NCBI GenBank assembly: GCA_030431085.1
Contig: JAUIJW010000014.1
Location: 1-21,861, forward strand
Direction: 5' to 3'
Length of the DNA: 21,861 nt
Source of the DNA: Bacteroidia bacterium
GTDB taxonomy: Bacteria > Bacteroidota > Bacteroidia > Flavobacteriales > Flavobacteriaceae
The notes beneath the pieces were generated by a model that was not told the origin of the DNA, ran no database searches, and worked only from the letters and a program-made list of their open reading frames with translations. Below, one piece after another: positions 9,185 to 17,828 of the stretch; position 1 is the stretch's first letter, and each line of letters begins with the position of its first letter. Both the position numbers and the translations under genes were made by a program.

Positions 9185-9544
9185 ATGGCACAGCACAATC
9201 TTTTAGGGCAGGAAGGAGAAGCATTGGCAGTAAATTACCTTCAAAAGCATGGTTATAAGATTGTAGAAGTGAATTGGCGTTATAAAAAAGCGGAGATAGA
9301 TATTATTTCGATGAAAGATAATGTATTGGCGATTGTAGAAGTTAAAACAAGAACTAATGCTGTTTTTGGTACGCCGCAAGAAGCTGTCAATACCAAAAAA
9401 ATTAAGCTGTTAGTCGAAGCCGTCAATGCGTATGTATTAGAAAATAACTTAGATGTTGAAGTTCGCTTTGATATTGTTGCCGTAATCAAGAATAAAAAAG
9501 AAACCACCATTAATCATTTAAAAGATGCGTTTTACCATTTTTAA
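9185..9544 (+). CDS. yraN: YraN/UPF0102 family nuclease-fold protein
   Basis: A small cytoplasmic protein with a Holliday-junction-resolvase-like (PD-(D/E)xK) fold; its cellular role is not firmly established. Visible family features are the N-terminal GQEGEALAVNYLQKHGY (8-24), the core acidic residue Asp39 in AEIDIIS, the E52-V-K54 motif in IVEVKTR, and VRFDIVAV near the C-terminus. The 119 aa are the normal family size. It sits 7 nt after the L,D-carboxypeptidase gene, and its last 20 nt overlap the start of the sulfatase gene, so the three are probably one transcript. Confidence 0.93.
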   Translation: MAQHNLLGQEGEALAVNYLQKHGYKIVEVNWRYKKAEIDIISMKDNVLAIVEVKTRTNAVFGTPQEAVNTKKIKLLVEAVNAYVLENNLDVEVRFDIVAVIKNKKETTINHLKDAFYHF

Positions 9545-10961
9545 ATTGAACAAAATTTTCTATTTCAGTATGGCCGTGATGGCTATGTTGCTGTTTAATT
9601 TTTGTAAATCAAGCACCAAACAGTCTAACCAAGAACATTTAGGAGCAGAAGTTAAATCTGCAAGTCCTCCTAATGTAGTGATAATTTTCTTAGACGATTC
9701 TGGTTATGGAGATTTTCAACCCTTTGGTGATGGAGATTTAAAAACACCTCATGTGGCACAACTAGCTCAAGAAGGAGTTACATTTACAAATTTTCATGTG
9801 CCTCAGGCTATTTGTTCAGCGTCGCGTGCAGCCTTACTTACTGGTTGCTATCCTGGTAGAACTAAAGTTTTTGGAGCGCATGGCCCCAAAGAAAGAGGAC
9901 TAGAGACAAGTTTCCCAACCATGGGAGAAGTTTTTAAAAAGGCAGGCTATACAACCGCTTTATTTGGTAAATGGCATTGCGGCGATCAACCAGATACTAG
10001 GCCACATGCCAGAGGCTTTGATGAAACTTGTGGTTTAATGTATTCTAATGACATGTGGAAACATCATCCAGAAAACCCAGAATATTGGGGTAAATTTCCA
10101 ATTCAATTTTGGGAAAATGGCAAGGTAACCATTGAAGATGTGAGCTATAAAGAACAAAAGCAACTTACCAAATGGTATACAGAACATGTTGTTGATTTCA
10201 TCAATAGTCATAAAGAGAAACCATTTTTGCTATATGTGCCTCATTCTATGCCGCACGTACCTATTTTTGCTAGTGAAGCATTTGAAGGCAAGTCGGGTAA
10301 AGGCCTTTATGCCGATGTGTTGTTAGAGTTGGATTGGTCTGTGGGGCAAATTACAAAAGCATTAAAAAGCAATGGTTTAGATGATAATACCGTAGTTGTC
10401 TTTACGTCTGATAACGGCCCTTGGGTGGCCTATGGTAACCATGCGGGTGTTACGCCATTTAGAGAAGCTAAATCTACTTCCTTTGAAGGTGGTACTAGAT
10501 CTGCTTGTATTATTAAATATCCTAAAAAGCTAGAAGCCGATATGTCTTCTAATAAAGCTTTTATGTCTATAGATTTATTGCCTACACTCGCTAAATGGGC
10601 AAATGTTGATGTGTCTGATTTAGAAATTGATGGTAAAGATGTTACGAGTTGGATTTTAGGTGAGTCAACAGAGAACCCAAATGCATATTACGCTTTTTCA
10701 ACAGGTAAAAATTTTGAGAGTATAATGACTTCTGATGGGGAATGGAAACTGCATCTCAATCACTCTTATCGCCGTTTAGAAAAGGCAGGTAAAGATGGTC
10801 TTCCTGGCGCATACGAAACTAAAGAAATAGACTTGTCGTTATTTAATTTAAACAAAAACCCTAAAGAGGATAAAAATGTAATTTTAGAGCAACCAGAAAT
10901 AACAGCAACATTGAAAAAGTTTGCGATTGAGCATCAAAATCAATTTTATTCAGAAGACTGA
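9525..10961 (+). CDS. Exported formylglycine-dependent sulfatase (family S1, arylsulfatase-like)
   Basis: The protein hydrolyses sulfate esters, in marine Bacteroidota often those on algal or animal polysaccharides. The N-terminus is basic and then hydrophobic (signal peptide, residues 1-26). Cys27 follows it, but the preceding Asn-Phe is a poor lipobox, so lipid anchoring is uncertain. The core begins PNVVIIFLDDSGYGDF, with metal ligands Asp57-Asp58. The modification site is C97-S-A-S-R101 in ICSASRAALLTG, where Cys97 would become formylglycine through an anaerobic-type or FGE maturase encoded elsewhere. Other active-site pieces are GKWH (148-151), VPHSMPHVPIF and FTSDNGPW. The 478 aa are full length. 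The start overlaps yraN by 20 nt; Met16 at 9570 is possible but would shorten the signal peptide. The 3' end overlaps the convergent thioredoxin gene by 16 bp. The sulfated substrate is unknown. Confidence 0.92.
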   Translation: MRFTIFKLNKIFYFSMAVMAMLLFNFCKSSTKQSNQEHLGAEVKSASPPNVVIIFLDDSGYGDFQPFGDGDLKTPHVAQLAQEGVTFTNFHVPQAICSASRAALLTGCYPGRTKVFGAHGPKERGLETSFPTMGEVFKKAGYTTALFGKWHCGDQPDTRPHARGFDETCGLMYSNDMWKHHPENPEYWGKFPIQFWENGKVTIEDVSYKEQKQLTKWYTEHVVDFINSHKEKPFLLYVPHSMPHVPIFASEAFEGKSGKGLYADVLLELDWSVGQITKALKSNGLDDNTVVVFTSDNGPWVAYGNHAGVTPFREAKSTSFEGGTRSACIIKYPKKLEADMSSNKAFMSIDLLPTLAKWANVDVSDLEIDGKDVTSWILGESTENPNAYYAFSTGKNFESIMTSDGEWKLHLNHSYRRLEKAGKDGLPGAYETKEIDLSLFNLNKNPKEDKNVILEQPEITATLKKFAIEHQNQFYSED

Positions 10962-12289
10962 AATAGCCTTTTGTAGCTTTCGAAATCTTCTGGTTTGGCA
11001 ATAATATTTTTGTCTTTGTCTAATACAAAATAGCTCGGAATTCCATAAATACCATAGTCTGTTACTCTAGAGCTCTCCCACTTATTAAGATCTAAGATAT
11101 GGGTAAAATTGGGCATATCTTTAACCATTTCTTCCCAACTTTTTTGGGTATCTTCTAAACCTATGGCAATTACTTTCATATTTTTAGAATCTTTGATGAA
11201 GTTATACAATTTAGGAATTTCTTCTCTACAATGATCGCAAGTAGAGCTAAAAAACACTACGGTATAATAATCTGTATCATGAAGATTGTAAAGTGATTTT
11301 TCTTCCCCGTTTTGAGTCCATGTAATGTCTGGTGCTTGTTGGCCGATAGAAGTCTTAATCTGTATTAATGCGTCTTTCACATAGGCTTCATCATAAAGCT
11401 GAGTGGGTAGTTGTTTGTAATAATGATCAATCATATAGGCAACCATATCTCCGTCCTGCAGTGTGATATATTCATCAATAATTTGTTCAATGATATTTTT
11501 TTTAAATTTTTCGTGCCCCTTAATTTTTTCTAAACTTAAATCAATAGATTGTTGATGCATTTGACGGAGGGCTTCTGGATCTCTACTTTGGTTGAGGTAA
11601 AATATATAATCAATGATTTTATCTGATAAATAGGTAGAATTTATTAGAATAGGATCTTGAAAGTCTATAGATTGATAAAAGCGACTTTTAATAAAGTTGA
11701 GGTACTGCTCAGGATCGCTAATGAGTTCTTGAGGTAAAACAGATTGATCAACTTTAATGAGATGTTGAGCTAACATGCCTTTTGATTCTTCTAAATAAGC
11801 TTGTTGAATTCGATTAATTTGTTTGAAATGATCTTTGTATATAGGATCTAATTTTGTTTTTAATGAGGGGGTCTTAAAGACTTGTACTTGTAAAGAGTCT
11901 AAAACATTTTGTTGTTGAGCAGTTTGCGTATAAAATTCTTGGTAAAGAGTATTTTCTTTTGATGCTGCAAATACTAAAGTGTTTAATGGCGATTCAGGCT
12001 TAAATCTTAAGGCAATATCTTCTTTGTTGTAAAGAAATTCAATAAATAAATCTTGTTCAAGGTGATAGTACAAACGGTAGATACCAGGAATTTGTTCTTC
12101 GTTTAATTCTATTTTAAACTCATTGTTTTTTACTTCTCCATTTTTTAAGTAAATAGGCTTGCCGTTATCTATTTTATATAGTAAAATCCACGTGTAATTT
12201 TGATCTGAATCAATTTTACCACTAACGTGATGTTGGCTGTGAAGATAAAAGGGCAATAATAAAATTAGGTAAAAAAGCTTACGTAGCAT
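10946..12289 (-). CDS. TlpA/ResA-like thioredoxin-fold protein with a long N-terminal region
   Basis: This is an exported thiol-disulfide protein of a kind common in Bacteroidota. A signal peptide (MLRKLFYLILLLPFYLHSQ) precedes a beta-rich segment, residues 20-110, similar in layout to DUF4369. A helical linker spans 110-310, and a C-terminal AhpC/TlpA-type thioredoxin domain spans about 315-447. The active site is C351-D-H-C354 in VVFFSSTCDHCREEIPKL. The cis-proline loop is GIPSYFVLD (Pro418), and QAPDITW opens the domain. The 447 aa fit multidomain proteins of this group. It likely reduces or isomerises disulfides in the periplasm, but the client is unknown. It has its own -7 element upstream, so it need not depend on the lipoprotein gene 51 nt before it. 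The stop codon lies inside the 3' end of the sulfatase gene. Confidence 0.85.
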   Translation of the reverse strand: MLRKLFYLILLLPFYLHSQHHVSGKIDSDQNYTWILLYKIDNGKPIYLKNGEVKNNEFKIELNEEQIPGIYRLYYHLEQDLFIEFLYNKEDIALRFKPESPLNTLVFAASKENTLYQEFYTQTAQQQNVLDSLQVQVFKTPSLKTKLDPIYKDHFKQINRIQQAYLEESKGMLAQHLIKVDQSVLPQELISDPEQYLNFIKSRFYQSIDFQDPILINSTYLSDKIIDYIFYLNQSRDPEALRQMHQQSIDLSLEKIKGHEKFKKNIIEQIIDEYITLQDGDMVAYMIDHYYKQLPTQLYDEAYVKDALIQIKTSIGQQAPDITWTQNGEEKSLYNLHDTDYYTVVFFSSTCDHCREEIPKLYNFIKDSKNMKVIAIGLEDTQKSWEEMVKDMPNFTHILDLNKWESSRVTDYGIYGIPSYFVLDKDKNIIAKPEDFESYKRLFQSSE

Positions 12290-12303
12290 GTCTGAATTTT
12301 TTT

Positions 12304-12311
12304 CAAAAATA
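12304..12311 (-). promoter_or_regulatory. Probable promoter -7 element of the thioredoxin-like gene
   Basis: On the - strand this reads TATTTTTG, matching TAnnTTTG, 14 nt before the ATG at 12289. No convincing TTTG lies at the expected -33 position. Confidence 0.45.
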
Positions 12312-12340
12312 CATGAAAAACCTTTACGAGCATTTGCTTT

Positions 12341-12805
12341 TTAGTTTAAACTAATACTAGTGTCTTGCATCATTTTATCAATGTCGTTTTGAGTAAGATT
12401 GGTTTTTAAACCTAAGAGAATTAATTCATCATCGGTGCCAACTTGTACCACAATTTCTTTAATCTTATCTTTTTGCTCTAGACTATATAAACTAATATGA
12501 TCTGAATCGTCTTTTAGCTTTACAAGCTTATCAAAAGAAGAATGCTTAATAAATTGATTAAACTTTTGATTAATAGACGAAGCATTATGATCAAACACTA
12601 ATATTCTAACGTGTTTGGCTTTTTTTAACAAAGGTTCAATATCATCCATATCGTCATCGTCTAAAAATGATCTTACAATAGCGGCATTCATCCCAAATGA
12701 CAAATCAGATTCGGATTGATATTTTTGATAAAACGTATTGAATGAGTTGTGGGTAGCGCAAGAACTAAATATAAAAATGGCGAGAATATAGAATAGGTGT
12801 TTCAT
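12341..12805 (-). CDS. Small DUF4252-type lipoprotein
   Basis: A lipoprotein of unknown function. I start it at the ATG at 12805 (MKHLFYILAIFIFSSCATHN). This gives a short signal peptide with the lipobox F-S-S-C16, whereas the in-frame ATG at 12850 would place 15 polar residues in front of the signal peptide. The mature part has an acidic DDDDMDD patch near the middle. It continues with KHVRILVFDHNASSINQKF, a serial KLVKLKDDSDHISLYSLEQK segment, then EIVVQVGTDDELILLGLKTN. That alternating layout resembles the DUF4252 family of Bacteroidota, which I recognise by pattern only. The final length is 155 aa. It lies between phoH, which is separated by a terminator, and the thioredoxin-like gene. 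It may be its own unit, though I could not identify a clear -7 element for it. Confidence 0.75.
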   Translation of the reverse strand: MKHLFYILAIFIFSSCATHNSFNTFYQKYQSESDLSFGMNAAIVRSFLDDDDMDDIEPLLKKAKHVRILVFDHNASSINQKFNQFIKHSSFDKLVKLKDDSDHISLYSLEQKDKIKEIVVQVGTDDELILLGLKTNLTQNDIDKMMQDTSISLN

Positions 12806-12858
12806 GGTATGTCTTTTTATGATAACGACCATGTTTCGTTTTTGTAACAATAAAACAT

Positions 12859-12898
12859 AAAAAAAGGGAAGATTTTGTTTTTAAATCACTTCCCTTTT
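12859..12898 (-). terminator. Intrinsic terminator of the PIN-phoH gene
   Basis: A perfect 10-bp inverted repeat, AAAAGGGAAG (12862-12871) and CTTCCCTTTT (12889-12898), encloses a 17-nt AT-rich loop. On the - strand the stem ends in T7 (12865-12859), a good U-tract, starting 24 nt after the phoH stop. It separates phoH from the downstream lipoprotein gene. Confidence 0.85.
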
Positions 12899-12921
12899 CT
12901 GTCAAGATAGGTCTTAAAGTT

Positions 12922-14256
12922 TTAAAGCATGTCGTTGGCTAAATTTGCCAGCTCAGAGCGCTCACCTTTTTCTAATTTGATATGAGAAAATAAAGTATTT
13001 CCTTTTAAGCGATCGATTAAATAAGTTAATCCGTTACTATGTTCATCCATGTAAGGCGTGTCAATTTGATTAATATCTCCAGTGAAAATAACTTTTGTAC
13101 CTTCACCCGCTCTGGTTATAATTGTTTTAATTTCGTGGGGAGTTAAATTTTGAGCTTCATCAATAATAAACATAGTGTTGGTTAAACTTCTTCCTCGAAT
13201 AAAAGCTAAAGCAGTAATTGTAAGCATACCAGAATCTTCTAATTCCTGTAAGATTTTGCTCTTTCTTTCATTGGCTTTAAATTGATTTTTGATAAATGCT
13301 AAATTATCCCATAAAGGTTGCATATAAGGCGAAATTTTATCTTCTGCACTACCAGGTAAAAATCCAATTTCTCTGTTACTTAGCGGAATAATAGGACGAG
13401 CTAAAATAATTTGATCAAATTTATTTTTTTGTTCTAAGGCAGAGGCTAAAGCTAAAAGCGTTTTACCAGTACCCGCCACACCTTCAAGGGCGATGAGTTT
13501 AATGTCATCATTTAACAGAGCATTAAGTCCGAAAGTTTGTTCTGCATTACGTGGTTTAATACCAAAGACATATTTTTTTTCTACTTTTTCTATATGATCG
13601 GTTTCACCATTATACCGAGCCAGTACAGAATTAGTACAATTGTTTAAAACATAATAGCCATTGGTAATTTTTTTAGAGCCTAAAATACCATTTTCATGGA
13701 TGTGGTTTTTTTGGTAGATGTTCTGAATAATTTCGGCATCAATATCATTAATGACTGGAAGACCATCCGTAAACTTTTTAATGTTTTTAACCTTGCCAGT
13801 TTCGTAATCTTCAGAGATTAACCCAATCGCTTTAGCTTTTAATCTTAAGTTAATATCTTTGGTAACTAGTACTACTGTAGCTTTTTTTATTTCATTTTGT
13901 AGTGAAATTGCTGTATTGATAATACGATGATCGTTTTTTCTACTACCATAAATCTCTTCAGCGTCATTTTTATTTGGCTTGATGGTGTTCATGATTACTT
14001 TTAGATGGCCCTTGTCGTCACCTAAACTAATCCATCGGTTTAAGCCATCTTTACCAGAGAGTTTGTCTAGAAACCGAATGACTTCCCTAGCTTCAAAATT
14101 TTTGGTCTCGTTACCAATTTTAAATTGATCAAGCTCTTCTAAAACTGTAATAGGTATAGCTACATCATTATCTTCAAAATTAGTAATGGCATCATGATCG
14201 AATAATAGTACAGAGGTATCTAGTACATAAATTTTTTGGGTAGCGTTTTTTTTCAT
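12922..14256 (-). CDS. PIN-PhoH fusion protein (YlaK/PhoH2-like ATPase with RNase domain)
   Basis: A cytoplasmic protein joining an N-terminal PIN ribonuclease domain to a PhoH ATPase/helicase-like domain. The family is linked to RNA metabolism, but the biological role is unsettled. PIN domain, about 8-150: acidic residues Asp13 (YVLDTSVLLFD), Glu40/Glu41 (VLEELDQF), Asp109 (KNDHRI) and Asp124 (VTKDINLRLKA) form the expected metal site. PhoH domain, about 225-444: Walker A GVAGTGKT (259-266), PGSAEDKISPYMQPLWDN, and Walker B MFIIDEAQN (Asp366-Glu367). FTGDINQID is a sensor-like motif. The 444 aa match PhoH2-type proteins. No antitoxin-like gene precedes it, unlike the mycobacterial PhoAT/PhoH2 pair. 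The gene ends at a strong terminator and appears monocistronic. Confidence 0.92.
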   Translation of the reverse strand: MKKNATQKIYVLDTSVLLFDHDAITNFEDNDVAIPITVLEELDQFKIGNETKNFEAREVIRFLDKLSGKDGLNRWISLGDDKGHLKVIMNTIKPNKNDAEEIYGSRKNDHRIINTAISLQNEIKKATVVLVTKDINLRLKAKAIGLISEDYETGKVKNIKKFTDGLPVINDIDAEIIQNIYQKNHIHENGILGSKKITNGYYVLNNCTNSVLARYNGETDHIEKVEKKYVFGIKPRNAEQTFGLNALLNDDIKLIALEGVAGTGKTLLALASALEQKNKFDQIILARPIIPLSNREIGFLPGSAEDKISPYMQPLWDNLAFIKNQFKANERKSKILQELEDSGMLTITALAFIRGRSLTNTMFIIDEAQNLTPHEIKTIITRAGEGTKVIFTGDINQIDTPYMDEHSNGLTYLIDRLKGNTLFSHIKLEKGERSELANLANDML

Positions 14257-14413
14257 ACAATATTTTTTTGGTAAGACAATCTATTTAAAATAGAAAAAGC
14301 TCTTTGAGATGTGTGTATGATCTGCTGGAACTTCTTTAAAAAAGTACAAAAAAAATGTCTTGGTAATAGGACAAGCCCTATAAATAATCACCAATTTATT
14401 AACAAGAAATCAA

Positions 14414-17400
14414 CTATATGTTTTGCAAAGTATCTAATGCTTTTTTTACCGTATCTATTCTAATGAAAGTAATAAGCAAGCGCAAACCTTTTTTTGTTTC
14501 TTTTTCTTTCATAACACATTCTTTACTATGTGTTTGTACGTATTTTAAAATATTGGTAAAGGTTGGACTTTGATAAAAATCACTACTTTGATCGGATACA
14601 AAATACCCCACCATTCTTTTATGTTTTAGAATAATTCTTTCAAGTCCTAAACTTTTGGCTAACCATTTTATTCGTACACTATGGAGTAAATTTTCTGCTT
14701 GTGCAGGGATTTTTCCAAATCGATCTTCCAGTTTTTTAGCAAAATCTTGCAGCTGTTCTTCTGTGTCTAACTCGCCTAGTTCTTTGTACAAATTAAGCCG
14801 CTCAGTAATACTATTAACATAATTATCTGGAAATAGTATTTCAAAATCTGTATCGATTTGAACTTCTTTTACAAAAGGTTTAGGCTGTTGACTTTCGTTG
14901 GCATATAGTGTTTTAAATTCATTTTCTTTTAACTCTTCGATGGCTTCATTAAGTATTTTTTGATAGGTTTCAAAACCTATATCGTTAATAAAACCACTCT
15001 GCTCACCTCCTAGTAAATCGCCAGCGCCTCTAATTTCTAAATCTTTCATGGCAATTTGAAATCCACTACCTAACTCAGAGTGTAATTCAAGTGCTTGCAG
15101 GCGTTTACGGGCATCATCGGTCATCATATGATAGGGAGGAGTAATGAAATAGCAAAATGCTTTTTTGTTTGATCTACCTACACGCCCACGCATTTGGTGT
15201 AAATCACTTAAACCAAAATTATTGGCATTATTAATAAATATGGTGTTGGCATTAGGCACGTCTAATCCACTTTCAATAATGGTTGTGGCTACGAGTACAT
15301 CGAACTCATTATTGATGAAATTGAGCATAATTTCTTCTAATTTTTTACCTTCCATTTGTCCATGACCAATTCCAATTTTAGCATCTGGTACTAGGCGCTG
15401 TATCATGCCCGCCACCTCTTTAAGGTTTTCAATTCTGTTGTGGATAAAGAAGATCTGCCCTCCTCTAGAAATTTCATAACGAATGGCATCTCTAATGGTT
15501 TCTTCATTAAAGCGGATCACTTGTGTTTCTATAGGGTGCCTATTAGGCGGTGGCGTTTTAATAACCGATAAATCTCTTGCCGCCATCAATGAGAACTGTA
15601 ATGTTCTTGGTATTGGGGTTGCTGTAAGTGTTAAAGTATCTATGTTTTCTTTTAAAGTTTTTAATTTGTCTTTAACAGCAACACCAAATTTTTGCTCTTC
15701 ATCAACAATAAGTAACCCAAGATCTTTATAGGCCACAGATTTATTTACCAATTGATGAGTTCCGATGATGATATCAATTTCGCCAGATTCAAGTTGTTTT
15801 AGAATTTCATTCTTTTGTTTAGAAGTTCTAAACCTGTTGAGGTAGTCTACTTTTACAGGAAAATCGTTCAGTCGTTCTTTAAATGTTCTAAAATGTTGAA
15901 AGGCTAGAATGGTAGTGGGTACTAAAATTACAACCTGCTTACCGTTATCTACTGCTTTAAAGGCAGCTCTTATGGCAATCTCTGTTTTACCAAAACCTAC
16001 ATCACCACAAACAAGTCTATCCATGGGTTGCTCACTTTCCATATCCTGTTTTACACTTTGGGTGGTCGTGAGTTGATCTGGGGTATCTTCGAAAATAAAA
16101 CTAGCTTCAAGTTCATGTTGCAAATAACTATCGGGATGATAGGCAAATCCTTTTTGCATTTTACGTTTAGCATATAACTTAATTAAGTTATAGGCAATAT
16201 GCTTTACTTTAGACTTTGTTTTTTGCTTAAGTGTTTTCCAAACTTTAGAACCTAATTTGTGAACTTTGGGAGGTTTGCCATCTTTACCATTGTATTTGGT
16301 AATTTTATGCAAGGCATGGATGCTGATGTATAACACATCTCTTTCGCCATAAATTAGTTTAATGGCCTCTTGTTTTTTACCCTCAACATCGATTTTTTGT
16401 AAACCACCAAATTTACCAATACCATGATCGATGTGTGTTACAAAATCACCAATTTCTAAGTTGGTTAATTCTTTGAGGCTTAGCGCTTGTTTTTTAGTAA
16501 AACCACTTTTTAGATTAAATTTATGATAACGTTCAAAAATTTGATGATCTGTATAGCAGGCTATTTTTAAGTCTAAGTCGATAAAACCTTGGTAAAGAGG
16601 TGTAACAATAGTTTGATATTTTACCTCTTTGCCTATATCATTAAAAATATCTTCAAATCGCTTGGCTTGCTTTTCACTATCACAAAACAGGTAATTGTCT
16701 ATTTGCTTGACTGTATTCTCTTCTAAATGCTCAATTAAAAGTTCGAACTGCTTATTGAAAGAAGGTTGAGGTAAAGTATTAAACACGGTACCTTTAGACG
16801 AACTATGATTGACTTTAATGGTTTGGAATCTTTTTAGCTGATTAATAATTAAATCACCATGACAAAATAGCTCATTGGGTTGCCCCATTTTTATTTCACC
16901 TTTTACTGTTTTAAAGGCATCTTCGGCTTTTTGGTAAAGTTGATCTAGTTGATATTTTAATTGGCCTAAGTCTTGGGTAACAATAATTGTTTTAGAGGAT
17001 ATGTATTGAAGAAAAGAATCTCTTTTTTCTTCAGTTTTTTTGTTTTCAACATTAGGCATTATGTTTATTTTCTGTAAAATACTAACAGAGAGTTGCGATT
17101 CTACATCAAAAGTTCTAATGCTATCTATTTCATCCCCAAAAAATTCAATCCGATAAGGTAAATCATTAGAGAAAGAAAAAACATCAATAATGCCACCACG
17201 TACGGCAAAGTCACCAGGTTCTGAGACAAAATCTACCCGTTTAAAATGGTAATCATGAAGCATCTCATTAATGAAGTCAAGAGATAATTGATCGCCCGTA
17301 TTAACTTTAAGCGTATTTTTAGTAAGTTCACTCTTGGTAATTACCTGTTCAAAAAGCGCTTCTGGATAACTAACTATGAAGGCTGGTTTTTTTTGAGAAT

Positions 17401-17767
17401 TGATACGATTTAAAACCTCAGCTCTTAATAAAATATTAGCATTATCTGTATGATCTATTTGATATGCTCTACGGTAAGATCCTGGGTAAAATAGTACGTC
17501 TTGACGTGTTTGGCTAGACGAAATAATACGTTCGAGATCATTTAAGTGATAGGCCGCTTGTTCTTTATCGTTGCAAAGCAACAGTAATGGGCGTTCACTT
17601 TGAGTAAATATATTGGCTAAGATAAAAGATAAAGAAGAGCCTACCAAATTAGAAATTTCTATTTGATCTTCTTTTTGGTGAAGTAACTCTAAAATACCCT
17701 TTACTTTATTTAGACGCTGATAAAGGGCGGCGATAGTTTGTTTGTTCAACGATATAAGTTTTGGCAA
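14414..17767 (-). CDS. mfd: Transcription-repair coupling factor Mfd
   Basis: An ATP-driven translocase that removes RNA polymerase stalled at lesions and recruits UvrA. Domains in order: a UvrB-like N-terminal module at about 25-330 (FYPGSYRRAYQIDHTDNANI, PGDFAVRGGIIDVFSF); the CarD-like RNA polymerase-interaction domain at 436-492 (LEIGDFVTHIDHGIGKFGGL); and the RecG-like motor. The motor has Walker A GDVGFGKT (588-595), DEEQ (689-692), TATPIPRT (715-722) and MRGRVGRSNKKAFCYF. A TRCF C-terminal domain ends the protein. The 1117 aa are typical for Bacteroidota. The start is uncertain: the frame has no ATG near the expected beginning, and the first candidate is TTG at 17767. A -7-like element covers that TTG, so a TTG at 17749 (residue 7) is an alternative. 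It is divergent from the metal operon, 83 bp apart. Confidence 0.96.
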   Translation of the reverse strand: MPKLISLNKQTIAALYQRLNKVKGILELLHQKEDQIEISNLVGSSLSFILANIFTQSERPLLLLCNDKEQAAYHLNDLERIISSSQTRQDVLFYPGSYRRAYQIDHTDNANILLRAEVLNRINSQKKPAFIVSYPEALFEQVITKSELTKNTLKVNTGDQLSLDFINEMLHDYHFKRVDFVSEPGDFAVRGGIIDVFSFSNDLPYRIEFFGDEIDSIRTFDVESQLSVSILQKINIMPNVENKKTEEKRDSFLQYISSKTIIVTQDLGQLKYQLDQLYQKAEDAFKTVKGEIKMGQPNELFCHGDLIINQLKRFQTIKVNHSSSKGTVFNTLPQPSFNKQFELLIEHLEENTVKQIDNYLFCDSEKQAKRFEDIFNDIGKEVKYQTIVTPLYQGFIDLDLKIACYTDHQIFERYHKFNLKSGFTKKQALSLKELTNLEIGDFVTHIDHGIGKFGGLQKIDVEGKKQEAIKLIYGERDVLYISIHALHKITKYNGKDGKPPKVHKLGSKVWKTLKQKTKSKVKHIAYNLIKLYAKRKMQKGFAYHPDSYLQHELEASFIFEDTPDQLTTTQSVKQDMESEQPMDRLVCGDVGFGKTEIAIRAAFKAVDNGKQVVILVPTTILAFQHFRTFKERLNDFPVKVDYLNRFRTSKQKNEILKQLESGEIDIIIGTHQLVNKSVAYKDLGLLIVDEEQKFGVAVKDKLKTLKENIDTLTLTATPIPRTLQFSLMAARDLSVIKTPPPNRHPIETQVIRFNEETIRDAIRYEISRGGQIFFIHNRIENLKEVAGMIQRLVPDAKIGIGHGQMEGKKLEEIMLNFINNEFDVLVATTIIESGLDVPNANTIFINNANNFGLSDLHQMRGRVGRSNKKAFCYFITPPYHMMTDDARKRLQALELHSELGSGFQIAMKDLEIRGAGDLLGGEQSGFINDIGFETYQKILNEAIEELKENEFKTLYANESQQPKPFVKEVQIDTDFEILFPDNYVNSITERLNLYKELGELDTEEQLQDFAKKLEDRFGKIPAQAENLLHSVRIKWLAKSLGLERIILKHKRMVGYFVSDQSSDFYQSPTFTNILKYVQTHSKECVMKEKETKKGLRLLITFIRIDTVKKALDTLQNI

Positions 17768-17772
17768 ATATA
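17765..17772 (-). promoter_or_regulatory. Possible mfd promoter -7 element overlapping its TTG start
   Basis: On the - strand this reads TATATTTG, matching TAnnTTTG. Its last three bases are the TTG at the annotated mfd start. If it is a real -7 element, transcription begins a few bases inside the frame and translation must start further down. No -33 element was recognised, so it may be a chance match. Confidence 0.3.
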
Positions 17773-17801
17773 AGTGTATTCTTCGAATCTATTTAGCTTT
17801 A

Positions 17802-17823
17802 ATTTTTAGGTTTGTCTAAAAAT
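17802..17823 (+). promoter_or_regulatory. Candidate DtxR/MntR-type operator of the metal operon
   Basis: An interrupted palindrome with perfect 8-bp arms, ATTTTTAG (17802-17809) and CTAAAAAT (17816-17823), and a 6-nt centre. The core TTAGG-TTTG-TCTAA resembles the TTAGGnnnnCCTAA-like boxes of DtxR-family repressors. It ends 5 bp before the -7 element of the gene encoding a DtxR-family protein. It would therefore cover the -33 region, the expected place for metal-dependent autorepression. Binding is inferred from position and symmetry only. Confidence 0.55.
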
Positions 17824-17828
17824 ATATT

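Noticed and set aside
12341..12354. Perfect 14-bp palindrome TTAGTTTAAACTAA at the stop of the DUF4252-type gene
   Set aside because: It includes the stop codon, has no loop and no following T-run on the coding strand, and can arise by chance in such AT-rich DNA.
12922..14256. PIN-PhoH as a toxin-antitoxin system
   Set aside because: No small antitoxin-like gene lies upstream, and the protein matches the widespread housekeeping PIN-PhoH type.
14280..14294. Short palindrome TCTATTT-A-AAATAGA upstream of the PIN-phoH gene
   Set aside because: AT-rich, 7-bp arms in an AT-rich spacer; no known operator resembles it and no promoter element is clearly placed next to it.
15483..15731. 82-aa + strand frame opposite mfd
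   Set aside because: Overlaps the conserved Mfd helicase motifs in antisense; no independent evidence of coding.
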